A stretch of DNA of 27,535 nt from an uncultured Prevotella sp. (GTDB taxonomy: Bacteria; Bacteroidota; Bacteroidia; Bacteroidales; Bacteroidaceae), in contig URLQ01000025.1 in assembly GCA_900548745.1 (NCBI GenBank), positions 1 through 27,535 of the forward strand. Reading direction: 5' to 3'. The translations under genes and the position numbers were made by a program. The notes below the pieces were generated by a model. It made no database searches, was not told the DNA's origin, and saw only the letters and a program-made list of their open reading frames with translations. Below, one piece after another: positions 1 through 8,078 of this stretch; positions within the stretch are counted from its first letter, which is position 1; each line of letters begins with the position of its first letter.

Positions 1-585
1 CCAAACGTCGGCTCCGAGTCCTGCCGCCATGCGTGCGGCAGCTTCTCCCACCGTTCCTCCGCCGAGCACGAGTACCTTCGTGCGGTTCACTCCCGGCACT
101 CCGCTGATAAGTTTTCCCTTTCCTCCCTTTGTCTTCTGCAGGTAATAGGCACCGTTGAGCGTAGCCATTCTGCCTGCAACCTCACTCATTGGTATGAGCA
201 GCGGCAGATGGTGGTCGTCAGTTTCCACCGTTTCATAAGCCAGACATACCGCTCCGCTTTCTATCATAGCCTCGGTAAGCTCCTGTTCGCAGGCAAAGTG
301 GAAGTAGGTAAACACGAGCTGGTCTCTCCTTATCAGCTTGTATTCCTGTTTGATAGGCTCCTTCACCTTTACTATCATCTCCGCTTCGCGGTATACAGAC
401 TCTATGTCGGGCAATATCTTTGCACCGACTTTTTCATATTCCGCATCGCTGAATCCGCTGTTTTCGCCCGCTGTATGTTGCACCATTACTTCGTGGCCAT
501 GGCGGATAAGTTCTGCTACTCCGGCAGGTGTCATGCCGACTCTGCTCTCATTGTTCTTGATTTCTTTTGGAATACCGATTCTCAT
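1..585 (-). CDS. ald: Alanine dehydrogenase, N-terminal 195 residues (runs off the window)
   Basis: The minus strand reads MRIGIPKEIKNNESRVGMTP from an ATG at 585, which is the characteristic start of NAD-dependent L-alanine dehydrogenase. The frame stays open to base 1 (195 codons), so the C-terminal half and stop lie outside the window. Further along are the family stretches VKVKEP (substrate-binding region), QLVFTYFHFA, and a Rossmann glycine motif VLGGGTVGEAAA just before the cut. The enzyme interconverts L-alanine with pyruvate and ammonia in the cytoplasm. The gene is divergent from the hybrid regulator at 816. No perfect TAnnTTTG promoter is visible on the minus strand in the 230-base gap. 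The related transhydrogenase alpha subunit shares the fold, but the start sequence fits alanine dehydrogenase better. Confidence 0.9.
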   Translation of the reverse strand, partial: MRIGIPKEIKNNESRVGMTPAGVAELIRHGHEVMVQHTAGENSGFSDAEYEKVGAKILPDIESVYREAEMIVKVKEPIKQEYKLIRRDQLVFTYFHFACEQELTEAMIESGAVCLAYETVETDDHHLPLLIPMSEVAGRMATLNGAYYLQKTKGGKGKLISGVPGVNRTKVLVLGGGTVGEAAARMAAGLGADVW

Positions 586-706
586 AATACGTGTTTGTTT
601 AAAGGTTAAACATCGCTTTTCCGGCGGTAAATATATGAAAAAATCAGATTTGTTGTTCTTGTTAAGAGCTTTTTTTTTCAAAAAGACGTATTTTTTCTGT
701 TTGAAA

Positions 707-737
707 TTGCAGATGAAGTTTATTTCAAGTATCTTTG
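707..737 (+). promoter_or_regulatory. Bacteroidetes-type promoter for the hybrid regulator
   Basis: TATCTTTG at 730-737 matches the TAnnTTTG -7 element, and TTG at 707-709 lies 20 bases upstream as a -33 element. This predicts a start near 744 and a leader of about 70 bases before the ATG at 816. Motif match only. Confidence 0.6.
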
Positions 738-815
738 CCGACAAATTGGGGTAATGTCTACATATTTATATCACAGGTGCTTTTTTACCTCCCCCCATGT
801 AATTTAATGTAATGT

Positions 816-3551
816 ATGTTAATGAAGAAAGTAAAGAAACTGATATATTATGCACTTATTGTTGTGACATTCGTCTTTGTCGGTATAGTCGTGGATGATT
901 GTACTGACGACAGGAAAGAATACATGATAGGTGTGTCACAGTGCTATGAAGATGATTGGCACGACAAGTTTAATAAGGAAGTCATGATGATGTCATACCT
1001 CAACGACTCGGTTGATGTGTGCATAAAGTTGTCGTGTGGCGACAGTCGCAAGCAGTCGGCACAGATAGACAGTCTTGTAAACATGGGTGTTGACGTGCTT
1101 ATTGTTGTGCCTAACGATGAGGAGGATTTGGCATCTGCCATAGAGAAAGCCTACGACAGGGGCATTCCTGTAGTGCTTTTTGAGAAGAAGATAAAGTCGG
1201 GAAAGTATACCGCCTTTATAGGTTGCAGCAATTATAATATAGGTAAGCACCTCGGCATGTATATAGCAGACAAGCTGGAAGGCAAAGGCAGGGTGGCGGA
1301 AATATGCGGACCAAAGACTTCGAAGCCGTCAAAAGACCGTCACAAGGGCTTTGTTGATGCGCTGAAGAGCTATCCGGGAGTCAGTATCGTTAGCTCTGAA
1401 CATGCCAACTGGGAGCAGGACGGTGCGACAAAGGCGATGGAAAGGATACTGAAGCGCACCCATGACCTCGACTATGTTTTTGCCTTTAACGACCGTATGG
1501 CATACGCTGCTTATCTCGCAGCCAGAAAGGCGGGCATGAACCCGATGCCGAAGTTTGTTGGCGTGGACGGACTGCTGGGTGAAGACGGCGGTGTGTCACT
1601 CGTGTATAAAGGTGTTCTCGATGCCTCTTATCTTAATCCGACAGGTGGTGAGGGGGTGATGATGCTTGCTGTCAGGATACTTGGCGGTGAGCCGGTGAAG
1701 AAGGAAAACAGTCTTGCCACCGCTATTATAACCAAAGATGATGCGGAACTTACAACCATGACGATGCAGAGCATGGAAAATCAACGCACAACCCTGGAGA
1801 CTCTCCACCACCAGGTACTAAAATACGAGAAGTATAACCGTGCGCAGGAACTCTTCCTGTGTATGCTTGCCATGTTCCTGATTTTCGTTATCGTGTCGGC
1901 TGTGTCGTTATACAGGGCGTATATGGAGAAGAAGAAGCTTTCCGTATCATTGTCGAAAAAGAACTCCGACCTGAAAAGGCTGAACGATGAGGTTGTGGAG
2001 CTTACGCAGTCGCGACTTGCTTTCTTTACGAATGTGAGTCATGAGTTGCGCACGCCGCTCACGCTGATCGTTGACCCCGTGAAGCAGATTATGGAAAACA
2101 GTAAGCTCGACTTGCGTACGAGGACGCTCTTGAGTATCATAGAGCGCAATGCACTTGCCTTGCAGCGTATCGTGGACGACATAATGGACTTCCGCAAGAT
2201 ACAGAGCGGCAAGATGGAGCTCAAGCTTAAAAGCTTCGACTTGGTGGAAAGTCTGAAGCAATGGACGTTGAACTTCTATCCGCTCGCCGAGAAGAAAGGT
2301 ATCAGACTGTTGGTAAATACAGACAAGTTTACCCACAGGAGCATAGTGGCTGATGTGGACAAGGTTGCACGTATGGTGCTCAACCTGTTGAGCAACGCCT
2401 TGAAATATACCGACGAGGGAGGTACGGTAACGGTCACTCTCTCTGATGCAGCAGACGGCAAACTGCAGCTTTCGGTAGAAGATACGGGGCACGGAATATC
2501 CGAGGAAGAGCAGAGTAAAGTGTTCGAACGCTTCTTCCAAGCCCAGAATTCAGAAGGCGGCACAGGTATCGGACTGGCTATAGTGAAGGCGAATGCAGAG
2601 CTGCACAATGGTACTGTGACGGTAAAGAGCCAGTTGGGAAAAGGCACCACGTTCAGTATTCTTCTGCCTTGCTCGCAAGAACTGTATGCCGAAAACGGTA
2701 TCATAAAAGATGACGGCAAGAACGCTGACGGCAAGGCAGCCGCAGAGGCTGATGCCGCAGATGCCGCAGCCGCAGAGAGCAAGGGGGCTGCGGAAGACAG
2801 CAAGCCGACGCTGCTTGTCGTTGATGACAACCATGATATCCGCGAGTATATAAGCAATGTCTTTGCAGAAGACTATATCGTGCTTACGGCAACGAATGGT
2901 CAGGAGGCATTTGACTTGGCTTTGAAGTATGTGCCAGACATCGTGGTCTGCGATGTGATGATGCCTGTGATGGATGGAGTGGAGTTCTGCAAGAAGCTGA
3001 AAGAAACCACGGCGATATGCCATATTCCTGTGCTGCTTCTCACGGCGAAGAATATGGAAGAGCGTAAGATTGACGGCTATGAGCATGGGGCTGACTCATA
3101 TATAACCAAGCCGTTCAGCAGCAAACTGCTGAAGGTGCGCATTGAAAACCTGTTGAGGAGCCGCAAGATGCTTGGCGTAGGGTCAAAGACCGATCCGCTG
3201 GAGAATGTGGACAACAGTGGATTGTCTCAAGCTGACAAGGAGTTTATGGAACGCCTTTACGATATAATACATAATTATATGTCAGACTCGGACTTTGGTG
3301 TGGAGGCTATCGGAAAGCATATTGGACTCAGCCGCGTGCAGCTGTATAGAAAGGTGAAGGCTCTTACGGGGCTTTCTGCTGTAGACCTGCTGCGCAAATC
3401 GCGCCTGCAGAAAAGTAAGACTCTGCTGGAGAAAACCAGCAAGGGCATAGCGGAAATAGCGTATGAAGTGGGATTCTCTTCTCCTTCCTACTTTACGAAA
3501 TGCTTCAAGGATGAATATGAAATGCTGCCGGGTGACGTCAGGAATAAATAA
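816..3551 (+). CDS. Hybrid two-component system protein (periplasmic-binding sensor, kinase, receiver, AraC-type regulator)
   Basis: This 911-residue protein has all steps of a two-component pathway in one chain. Residues about 9-27 form a membrane helix. Residues about 36-310 resemble a sugar-binding periplasmic protein of the ribose/LacI type, and a second helix lies at about 345-367. The kinase has its phospho-acceptor in NVSHELRTPL (H409), an N-box (LNLLSNALKY) and glycine boxes (DTGHGIS, GTGIGLAI). The receiver has D670, D671 and the acceptor D713 in CDVMMPVMDG. An AraC-type helix-turn-helix region ends the protein. An alanine-rich linker (about 633-660) joins kinase and receiver. Such proteins usually sense a sugar and control adjacent transport and degradation genes, but no SusC/SusD or glycosidase gene lies within reach here. 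The sensor type resembles the fructose-sensing regulator of Bacteroides; the ligand here is unknown. An in-frame ATG at 822 is an alternative start. Confidence 0.93.
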   Translation: MLMKKVKKLIYYALIVVTFVFVGIVVDDCTDDRKEYMIGVSQCYEDDWHDKFNKEVMMMSYLNDSVDVCIKLSCGDSRKQSAQIDSLVNMGVDVLIVVPNDEEDLASAIEKAYDRGIPVVLFEKKIKSGKYTAFIGCSNYNIGKHLGMYIADKLEGKGRVAEICGPKTSKPSKDRHKGFVDALKSYPGVSIVSSEHANWEQDGATKAMERILKRTHDLDYVFAFNDRMAYAAYLAARKAGMNPMPKFVGVDGLLGEDGGVSLVYKGVLDASYLNPTGGEGVMMLAVRILGGEPVKKENSLATAIITKDDAELTTMTMQSMENQRTTLETLHHQVLKYEKYNRAQELFLCMLAMFLIFVIVSAVSLYRAYMEKKKLSVSLSKKNSDLKRLNDEVVELTQSRLAFFTNVSHELRTPLTLIVDPVKQIMENSKLDLRTRTLLSIIERNALALQRIVDDIMDFRKIQSGKMELKLKSFDLVESLKQWTLNFYPLAEKKGIRLLVNTDKFTHRSIVADVDKVARMVLNLLSNALKYTDEGGTVTVTLSDAADGKLQLSVEDTGHGISEEEQSKVFERFFQAQNSEGGTGIGLAIVKANAELHNGTVTVKSQLGKGTTFSILLPCSQELYAENGIIKDDGKNADGKAAAEADAADAAAAESKGAAEDSKPTLLVVDDNHDIREYISNVFAEDYIVLTATNGQEAFDLALKYVPDIVVCDVMMPVMDGVEFCKKLKETTAICHIPVLLLTAKNMEERKIDGYEHGADSYITKPFSSKLLKVRIENLLRSRKMLGVGSKTDPLENVDNSGLSQADKEFMERLYDIIHNYMSDSDFGVEAIGKHIGLSRVQLYRKVKALTGLSAVDLLRKSRLQKSKTLLEKTSKGIAEIAYEVGFSSPSYFTKCFKDEYEMLPGDVRNK

Positions 3552-3584
3552 AAATTCCTGTTCCATGGCATAAAAATACAGACG

Positions 3585-3630
3585 AAAATCGTTCATTGGC
3601 TAACAAATTTGTGTCAATGAACGATTTTTT
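3585..3630 (+). terminator. Rho-independent terminator after the hybrid regulator
   Basis: A perfect 14-bp inverted repeat, AAAATCGTTCATTG at 3585-3598 and its complement at 3615-3628, encloses a 16-base loop and ends in a run of T. It lies 33 bases after the stop codon at 3551. The A-rich left flank means it could also act in the other direction. Confidence 0.85.
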
Positions 3631-3675
3631 CTATAAATGGAACATATTTTTATACGGGTTAATCCGCCAATGGCT

Positions 3676-3885
3676 TACTTTTGCAACCGAAATATTGTAG
3701 ATATGCATCCATATGCAATCTGTGAAGACGTATATGGTAAGACGGTTCACCGATACTTTTTATAGTATGTTTTTAAAGGTTGACGCAGGCATTCGGATTA
3801 ATTAACGTACCCAGTTTTCTTAAAGTTTGTATCCAATGCCGAGTCGTAAAGATATACTATCGGTGAACCGCTCTTTTTTTTCCCG
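3676..3885 (+). ncRNA. Candidate structured RNA with own promoter and terminator-like end
   Basis: TACTTTTG at 3676-3683 fits the -7 element, so a transcript would begin near 3690. Downstream are nested complementary segments: 3743-3755 with 3858-3870 (13 bp, perfect), 3782-3784 with 3843-3845, GGCATT 3788-3793 with 3835-3840, and GGAT 3795-3798 with 3831-3834. Together they form a long rod with an internal bubble. Immediately after the outer helix comes a T-rich tract (3871-3892). A smaller hairpin, TGCAT-CCAT-ATGCA, lies upstream near 3700. The whole would be a transcript of about 190 bases. The rod-and-bubble layout recalls 6S RNA, but I cannot assign a family. No clear -33 element is visible. 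A 30-codon frame (ATG near 3713) runs through it and I do not regard it as coding. Confidence 0.45.
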
Positions 3886-3895
3886 TTTTTTTTTG

Positions 3896-3903
3896 TAAGT
3901 TTG
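3896..3903 (+). promoter_or_regulatory. -7 promoter element for the nuclease gene
   Basis: TAAGTTTG fits TAnnTTTG and lies 29 bases before the ATG at 3933. It follows the T-rich end of the candidate RNA, so the nuclease gene probably has its own start rather than being read through. The -33 region is only a T-run. Confidence 0.5.
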
Positions 3904-3932
3904 CAACAGTATTAAAAAATCATCAATATAAT

Positions 3933-4799
3933 ATGTTACACAGGTTTTATAAGTCATTGTTAATGGCATTTGCCGTCTGCTTGATGAGCGGATGTATGGC
4001 AAACAGTGCGCACAAGCCTCTTATAGGAGGTATTAAAGATAGTGTGGATGGCACGGAGGAGCGAAGCCAGTCTGGGCAGACAGACAAGAAGTCGGCGAAG
4101 TCGGCTGTTGCTGATGCTTTTGAAATTCCGGCTCCGCTGAAGGGCATACCGGAGCAGATGCTGAAAAGGACGGGCTATACCGTATCGTATAATTCAGAAA
4201 CGAAACTTCCAAACTGGGTGGCATGGCATCTTACGGCGGCGCATACCGACGGACAGGCAAAGCGTCCGAGAAAGGCTTTCCATGAGGACGAGGATGTGGA
4301 GGAGCCGAGAGCCACAGACTGGGATTACTACAACTCCCGCTATGACCGTGGACATATGTGTCCGGCGGGTGACAACAAATGGAGTGAAGAAGCGATGATG
4401 CAGTCATTCCTGTTTACGAATATCTGTCCGCAGGCTCCGAGTCTGAACCGTGGCGACTGGAACGAAATGGAGAATATGTGCAGGAAGTGGGCAAAGGAGT
4501 ATGGCGATGTATATATCGTGTGCGGTCCGGTCTTGTATAAAGGCAAGCACAAGACGATAGGAAAGAACAAGGTCGTTGTGCCGGAAGCGTTCTTCAAGGT
4601 GGTGCTTTGCATGAAGGGAGAGCCCAAGGCTATAGGATTCATATATAAGAATGGAGATGGCAACAGGCCCAAAGGCGACTACGTGAACAGTGTTGACCAG
4701 GTGGAACGCATCACGGGATTCGACTTCTTCCCGAAGTTGCCGGACAGTATAGAAAAGCGTATTGAGGCAGCTGCAGATGCTTCGGAATGGGGCATTTGA
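3933..4799 (+). CDS. DNA/RNA non-specific endonuclease, lipoprotein (NucA/EndoG family)
   Basis: The 288-residue protein begins with a lipoprotein signal peptide whose lipobox is LMSGC, so the mature protein would start at C21 and be anchored in an envelope membrane. Its catalytic region contains YDRGHMCPAGD, the DRGH signature of the His-Me finger nucleases, with H141 as general base. N172 and E180 lie 31 and 39 residues further on, the same spacing as the metal-binding Asn and Glu of Anabaena NucA. The family cuts single- and double-stranded DNA and RNA with Mg2+. A surface or periplasmic position suggests nutrient scavenging or degradation of incoming DNA. The first ATG gives a full signal peptide; the ATG at 3963 is a possible alternative. 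A low-complexity linker (about 25-60) precedes the catalytic region. Confidence 0.92.
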   Translation: MLHRFYKSLLMAFAVCLMSGCMANSAHKPLIGGIKDSVDGTEERSQSGQTDKKSAKSAVADAFEIPAPLKGIPEQMLKRTGYTVSYNSETKLPNWVAWHLTAAHTDGQAKRPRKAFHEDEDVEEPRATDWDYYNSRYDRGHMCPAGDNKWSEEAMMQSFLFTNICPQAPSLNRGDWNEMENMCRKWAKEYGDVYIVCGPVLYKGKHKTIGKNKVVVPEAFFKVVLCMKGEPKAIGFIYKNGDGNRPKGDYVNSVDQVERITGFDFFPKLPDSIEKRIEAAADASEWGI

Positions 4800-4853
4800 G
4801 TTAAAACATATTAATAAACCCGATCGTTTTGAGCTTAATAAGCAGATAATATC

Positions 4854-4861
4854 TATCTTTG
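4854..4861 (+). promoter_or_regulatory. Promoter of the Nif3-like/zinc-ribbon operon
   Basis: TATCTTTG at 4854-4861 is a consensus -7 element. A TTTG at 4828-4831 lies 22 bases upstream, slightly longer than the usual spacing. The predicted start is near 4868, giving a leader of about 60 bases before the GTG at 4926. Confidence 0.6.
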
Positions 4862-4925
4862 CACATTATTATATATAATATGCTGCGATTTGTTGCGGCT
4901 GATTGAAAAAGAAAGGCTGAAAAGC

Positions 4926-5711
4926 GTGAAAATAAAAGAAGTGGTAAGTGCCCTTGAACGTTTTGCGCCTCTGCCCCTGCAGGAAGGATTCGATAATGCC
5001 GGCTTGCAGGTAGGATTGACAGAGGCGGAAGTATCAGGGGCATTGTTGTGTCTTGACGTTACAGAGAGTATCGTTGACGAAGCAATAGAGAAAGGATGCA
5101 ACCTCATAGTATCGCACCATCCTTTGGTGTTCCATCCGTTAAAGCGTCTTACCTATGCCGACTATGTGCAGAGGGCTGTGGCAAAAGCGATAAAGAATGA
5201 CATCACTATACTTTCCATGCATACCAATATGGACAATGCGGAGGGTGGGGTCAACTTCAAGATTGCCGAGAAGATGGACTTGCAGAACGTAGGGTTCTTT
5301 GCCGAAAAGGAGGTGCAGGGCATCAAGTGTGGAAGCGGCACGATGGGAGAGTTTGCCGAGCCTATGGCGGCAGACGATTTCATCATGATGCTGAAGAAGA
5401 CTTTCGATGTGGAAAGCGTGCAGTGTAACCAACTGTTGCGCCGTCCGATACGCAAGGTGGCAATATGCGGCGGTGCCGGTTCGTTTCTCCTGCCGGATGC
5501 AATAAGGCTCGGCGCAGACGCATTCGTTACCGGCGAGATGCACTATCATGAATATTTTGCCCATGAGCAGGAGATACAGATAGCTGTTATCGGACATTAC
5601 CAGAGCGAACAATTTACTAAAGAAATATTTAAATCAATAATCGAGGACGAGTGTAAGGGCGTGAGAGCGGTACTCTCAGACGTCAACACAAATCCTATAA
5701 TCTATTTATAA
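4926..5711 (+). CDS. Nif3-like dinuclear metal centre protein
   Basis: I chose GTG at 4926, which gives MKIKEVVSALERFAPLPLQE, the usual N-terminus of the family; the frame can be read back to a TTG at 4890 but that start adds unconserved residues. The protein is 261 residues, as in short Nif3 members. Metal-ligand motifs are present: SHHPLVFH (H64, H65), HTNMDN (H99, D103) and a C-terminal GHYQSE. Family members form toroidal hexamers with two metal ions per subunit. They are often labelled GTP cyclohydrolase I type 2, but the general cellular role is not settled. The stop is followed after 6 bases by the zinc-ribbon gene, so the two are co-transcribed; this pair is a recurring neighbourhood in Bacteroidetes. 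Confidence 0.9.
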   Translation: MKIKEVVSALERFAPLPLQEGFDNAGLQVGLTEAEVSGALLCLDVTESIVDEAIEKGCNLIVSHHPLVFHPLKRLTYADYVQRAVAKAIKNDITILSMHTNMDNAEGGVNFKIAEKMDLQNVGFFAEKEVQGIKCGSGTMGEFAEPMAADDFIMMLKKTFDVESVQCNQLLRRPIRKVAICGGAGSFLLPDAIRLGADAFVTGEMHYHEYFAHEQEIQIAVIGHYQSEQFTKEIFKSIIEDECKGVRAVLSDVNTNPIIYL

Positions 5712-5717
5712 ACGAAT

Positions 5718-6575
5718 ATGGCAAAAAAAGATCCAACAGATTTGTCAGTGGAAGAGAAGTTGAAGACTCTTTATCAGTTGCAAACCACCTTGTCGGCTAT
5801 CGATGAGAAGAAGGCTCTCCGTGGAGAGTTGCCTCTCGAAGTGCAGGACTTGGAAGATGACATTGCCGGTCTTAACACCCGTGTGGAGAAAATCAAGGGT
5901 GAGATAGAAGACTTCCAGCAGGCCGTTTCTCAGAAGAAGGCTGAAATCAATGAGGCACAGGCAAGCGTGGAGAGATACAAGAAGCAGCTTGACGATGTGA
6001 AGAACAATCGTGAGTATGACACTCTGACAAAGGAAATAGAGTTCCAGACATTGGAGATTGAACTTTGCAACAAGAAAATCCGTGAGGCTGGAATAAAGGT
6101 GGAAGAGCGTCAGAACGACCTGAAGCATGCTGAGGAACAGATTGCTGACCGCAGGCAGGCTCTCGAAGAAAAGAAGAATGAGCTTGACGAGATTATCGAC
6201 GAGACACGTGCCGAGGAGGAAAGACTCAAGGAAAAGGCTAAGGACCTTGAAATAAAGATTGAGCCACGTCTGCTCACAAGTTTCAAGAGAATACGTAAGA
6301 ATGCACGCAATGGTTTGGGTATCGTATATGTGCAGCGTGACGCTTGTGGCGGTTGCTTTAACAAGATTCCGCCTCAGAGACAGCTCGACATCAAGATGCA
6401 CAAGAAGATTATCGTTTGCGAGTACTGTGGCCGTATCATGATAGACCCGGAATTGGCAGGAGTAAAGACCGAAACACCAACGGAGGAGAAGCCAAAGCGT
6501 AAGCGCGCTATCCGCAAGACTCGTTCTACAAAGACAGGCGAGCTGAAGGGTGTTCCTACTGACAGATTGTCTTAA
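5718..6575 (+). CDS. Coiled-coil protein with C4-type zinc ribbon (COG1579 family)
   Basis: Residues about 30-190 of this 285-residue protein are a long charged heptad-rich coiled coil (many Glu, Lys and Leu). It is followed by a C-terminal zinc ribbon with CGGC (C210, C213) and CEYC (C234, C237). The tail after about 250 is rich in Lys and Arg (PKRKRAIRKTR), which would suit nucleic-acid or membrane binding. No signal peptide or membrane helix is present, so it is cytoplasmic. Structures in the family show a hairpin coiled coil plus zinc ribbon; the function is not firmly known. It is read from the same promoter as the Nif3-like gene, 6 bases downstream of its stop. Confidence 0.9.
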   Translation: MAKKDPTDLSVEEKLKTLYQLQTTLSAIDEKKALRGELPLEVQDLEDDIAGLNTRVEKIKGEIEDFQQAVSQKKAEINEAQASVERYKKQLDDVKNNREYDTLTKEIEFQTLEIELCNKKIREAGIKVEERQNDLKHAEEQIADRRQALEEKKNELDEIIDETRAEEERLKEKAKDLEIKIEPRLLTSFKRIRKNARNGLGIVYVQRDACGGCFNKIPPQRQLDIKMHKKIIVCEYCGRIMIDPELAGVKTETPTEEKPKRKRAIRKTRSTKTGELKGVPTDRLS

Positions 6576-6592
6576 AAGACATCAGATGATAC

Positions 6593-6643
6593 AAGGAAGA
6601 TTGAGAAGGACGGACGGTGGGTCGTCGCTTTCTCGTCTTCCTT
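6593..6643 (+). terminator. Stem-loop terminator of the Nif3-like operon
   Basis: AAGGAAGA (6593-6600) pairs with TCTTCCTT (6636-6643), and GAGAA (6603-6607) pairs with TTCTC (6630-6634) inside it. The hairpin lies 18 bases after the zinc-ribbon stop. The T-run afterwards is weak. Confidence 0.6.
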
Positions 6644-6717
6644 TACTCTTATTCCAACAGCTACTAAATATTAAATAGGTAACAATCTTTTAAATAAACA
6701 TTTTTAATCACTAACTT

Positions 6718-7959
6718 ATGGATAATATTCAAAGGAAAACGCCAAACTATACGTTTGCGCTTATTGTGGTATTTGCCGTGTTGTTCCTTATCGGATTCAT
6801 CACGACAATGAATAACTCGATGATTGACTTTTGTAAAAAGGCTTTTAATCTGAAGGATGCTCAGGGACAGCTTGTGAACACAGCGTTCTATGGTGCTTAT
6901 GCCTTGTCTATACCGTTCGGCCTGCTGATGAACAAGATCGGCTACAAGAAAACGTTGCTTCTGGGTCTTGCCGTGGTGGGCATCGGATTCATCATCAACT
7001 ATCTCGGCATTTCTTCTATGCTCGGCATGTCGACATCTGTTATATATTCCGTATTCCTCGGCAGTATGTTTATCGTTGCCCTTGGAATCGTGATGTTGCA
7101 GCTTGTGGCTAACCCATACGTTATGGTGCTTGGCTCTCCAGAGAAGGGCGCTTTCCGCATGACACTTGCCAATGCACTTAACTCAGCCGCTACTACTGTG
7201 GCTCCGGTGTTCATCACATATGTGATTATCGCAGGTAAGGTTCCTACACCGGATGCTGTGCCTGGTCCATATCTCGGTCTTGGTATCTTCACACTTATCC
7301 TGTGTGCTGTGCTCTTCTTCCTGAAATTGCCAAATATCAACGAAGGTGAACAGGCTGAGGAACTGACTGGCGAGAAGAAGGAATACAAGGACTCGGTGTT
7401 CCAGTATCCTCATGTATGGCTCGGAATGTTGGGTATCTTCTTCTATATGGGTATAGAGCTTGGTGTTCCTTCCATGCTTCCCGCTTATTTCAAGAGCAAT
7501 CCGGAATTGGCTCAATATGGCAGTCCTACGGATTTCCTTCCATATTACTGGGGCAGTATGATGGTAGGACGTTTTGCCGGTGCTATCATTCTTAATAAGT
7601 TCAAACCAAGAAAGATACTTTCAGTTTGTCTTGTTTGTGGAGCTTTGTGTGTGGCATCTTCATTCGCCCTTTCTGGAATAGCATCCGTTTATGCAATGCT
7701 TGCTGCAGGTCTGTTCCATTCTGTAATGTGGCCTTTGGTATTCAACCTCGGTCTTCAGGAACTTGGTCCTCATACAAAGGCAGCTTCCGGCATTATCAAC
7801 CTTGGTGTTGTTGGTGGAGCCACTCTTCCGCTGCTGATGGGCTTTATCGTTGACAGTCCGGCTCTCGGCGTAGGTTATGCCGTTGCAATGATGTTTGTAT
7901 ATTATGTTTATGTCTTCTGGTTCTGCAACTTCGGTAGTAAGATAGGCTTGAGCAAGTAG
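6718..7959 (+). CDS. Sugar:H+ symporter, MFS superfamily, FHS (FucP/GluP-like) family
   Basis: The 413-residue protein has about twelve hydrophobic helices and a short central cytoplasmic loop (about 205-225, charged). The first helix region reads GFITTMNNSMIDFCKKAFNL, and the next includes NTAFYGAYALSIPFGLLMNK, both typical of the fucose/glucose-galactose symporter family. ANPYVMVLG in the middle and the helix pattern of the second half (MVGRFAGAIILNKFKPRK) agree. It would import a monosaccharide across the inner membrane; fucose, glucose, galactose and fructose are all possible and the sequence alone does not decide. It stands alone between two terminators, with no sugar kinase or isomerase beside it. 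No perfect TAnnTTTG promoter is visible in the AT-rich leader (6650-6717). Confidence 0.9.
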   Translation: MDNIQRKTPNYTFALIVVFAVLFLIGFITTMNNSMIDFCKKAFNLKDAQGQLVNTAFYGAYALSIPFGLLMNKIGYKKTLLLGLAVVGIGFIINYLGISSMLGMSTSVIYSVFLGSMFIVALGIVMLQLVANPYVMVLGSPEKGAFRMTLANALNSAATTVAPVFITYVIIAGKVPTPDAVPGPYLGLGIFTLILCAVLFFLKLPNINEGEQAEELTGEKKEYKDSVFQYPHVWLGMLGIFFYMGIELGVPSMLPAYFKSNPELAQYGSPTDFLPYYWGSMMVGRFAGAIILNKFKPRKILSVCLVCGALCVASSFALSGIASVYAMLAAGLFHSVMWPLVFNLGLQELGPHTKAASGIINLGVVGGATLPLLMGFIVDSPALGVGYAVAMMFVYYVYVFWFCNFGSKIGLSK

Positions 7960-7990
7960 GCGACTTAAATATAAAGAGAATTACTACAGG

Positions 7991-8055
7991 AGAAGCAAGA
8001 TTGTACGGCGTTCCATAAAATAATAGTGTGACGTGTGGTCTTGCTTCTTTTTTTT
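7991..8055 (+). terminator. Rho-independent terminator after the sugar symporter
   Basis: AGAAGCAAGA (7991-8000) is exactly complementary to TCTTGCTTCT (8039-8048), with a 38-base loop, and is followed by a run of T. It separates the symporter gene from the fimbrial-type lipoprotein gene. Confidence 0.75.
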
Positions 8056-8078
8056 ATTAACTTTTAAATTATGTGCTT

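Noticed and set aside
208..754. Plus-strand frames over the alanine dehydrogenase start region
   Set aside because: The minus strand encodes an unmistakable alanine dehydrogenase N-terminus there; the plus-strand frames are shadows.
3820..4002. A 60-codon minus-strand frame ending in LRLGIGYKL, like the last strand of an outer-membrane protein
   Set aside because: It overlaps the nuclease start and its promoter, and most of its length is low-complexity Lys/Glu from the T-tract. The resemblance to a barrel end is probably chance.
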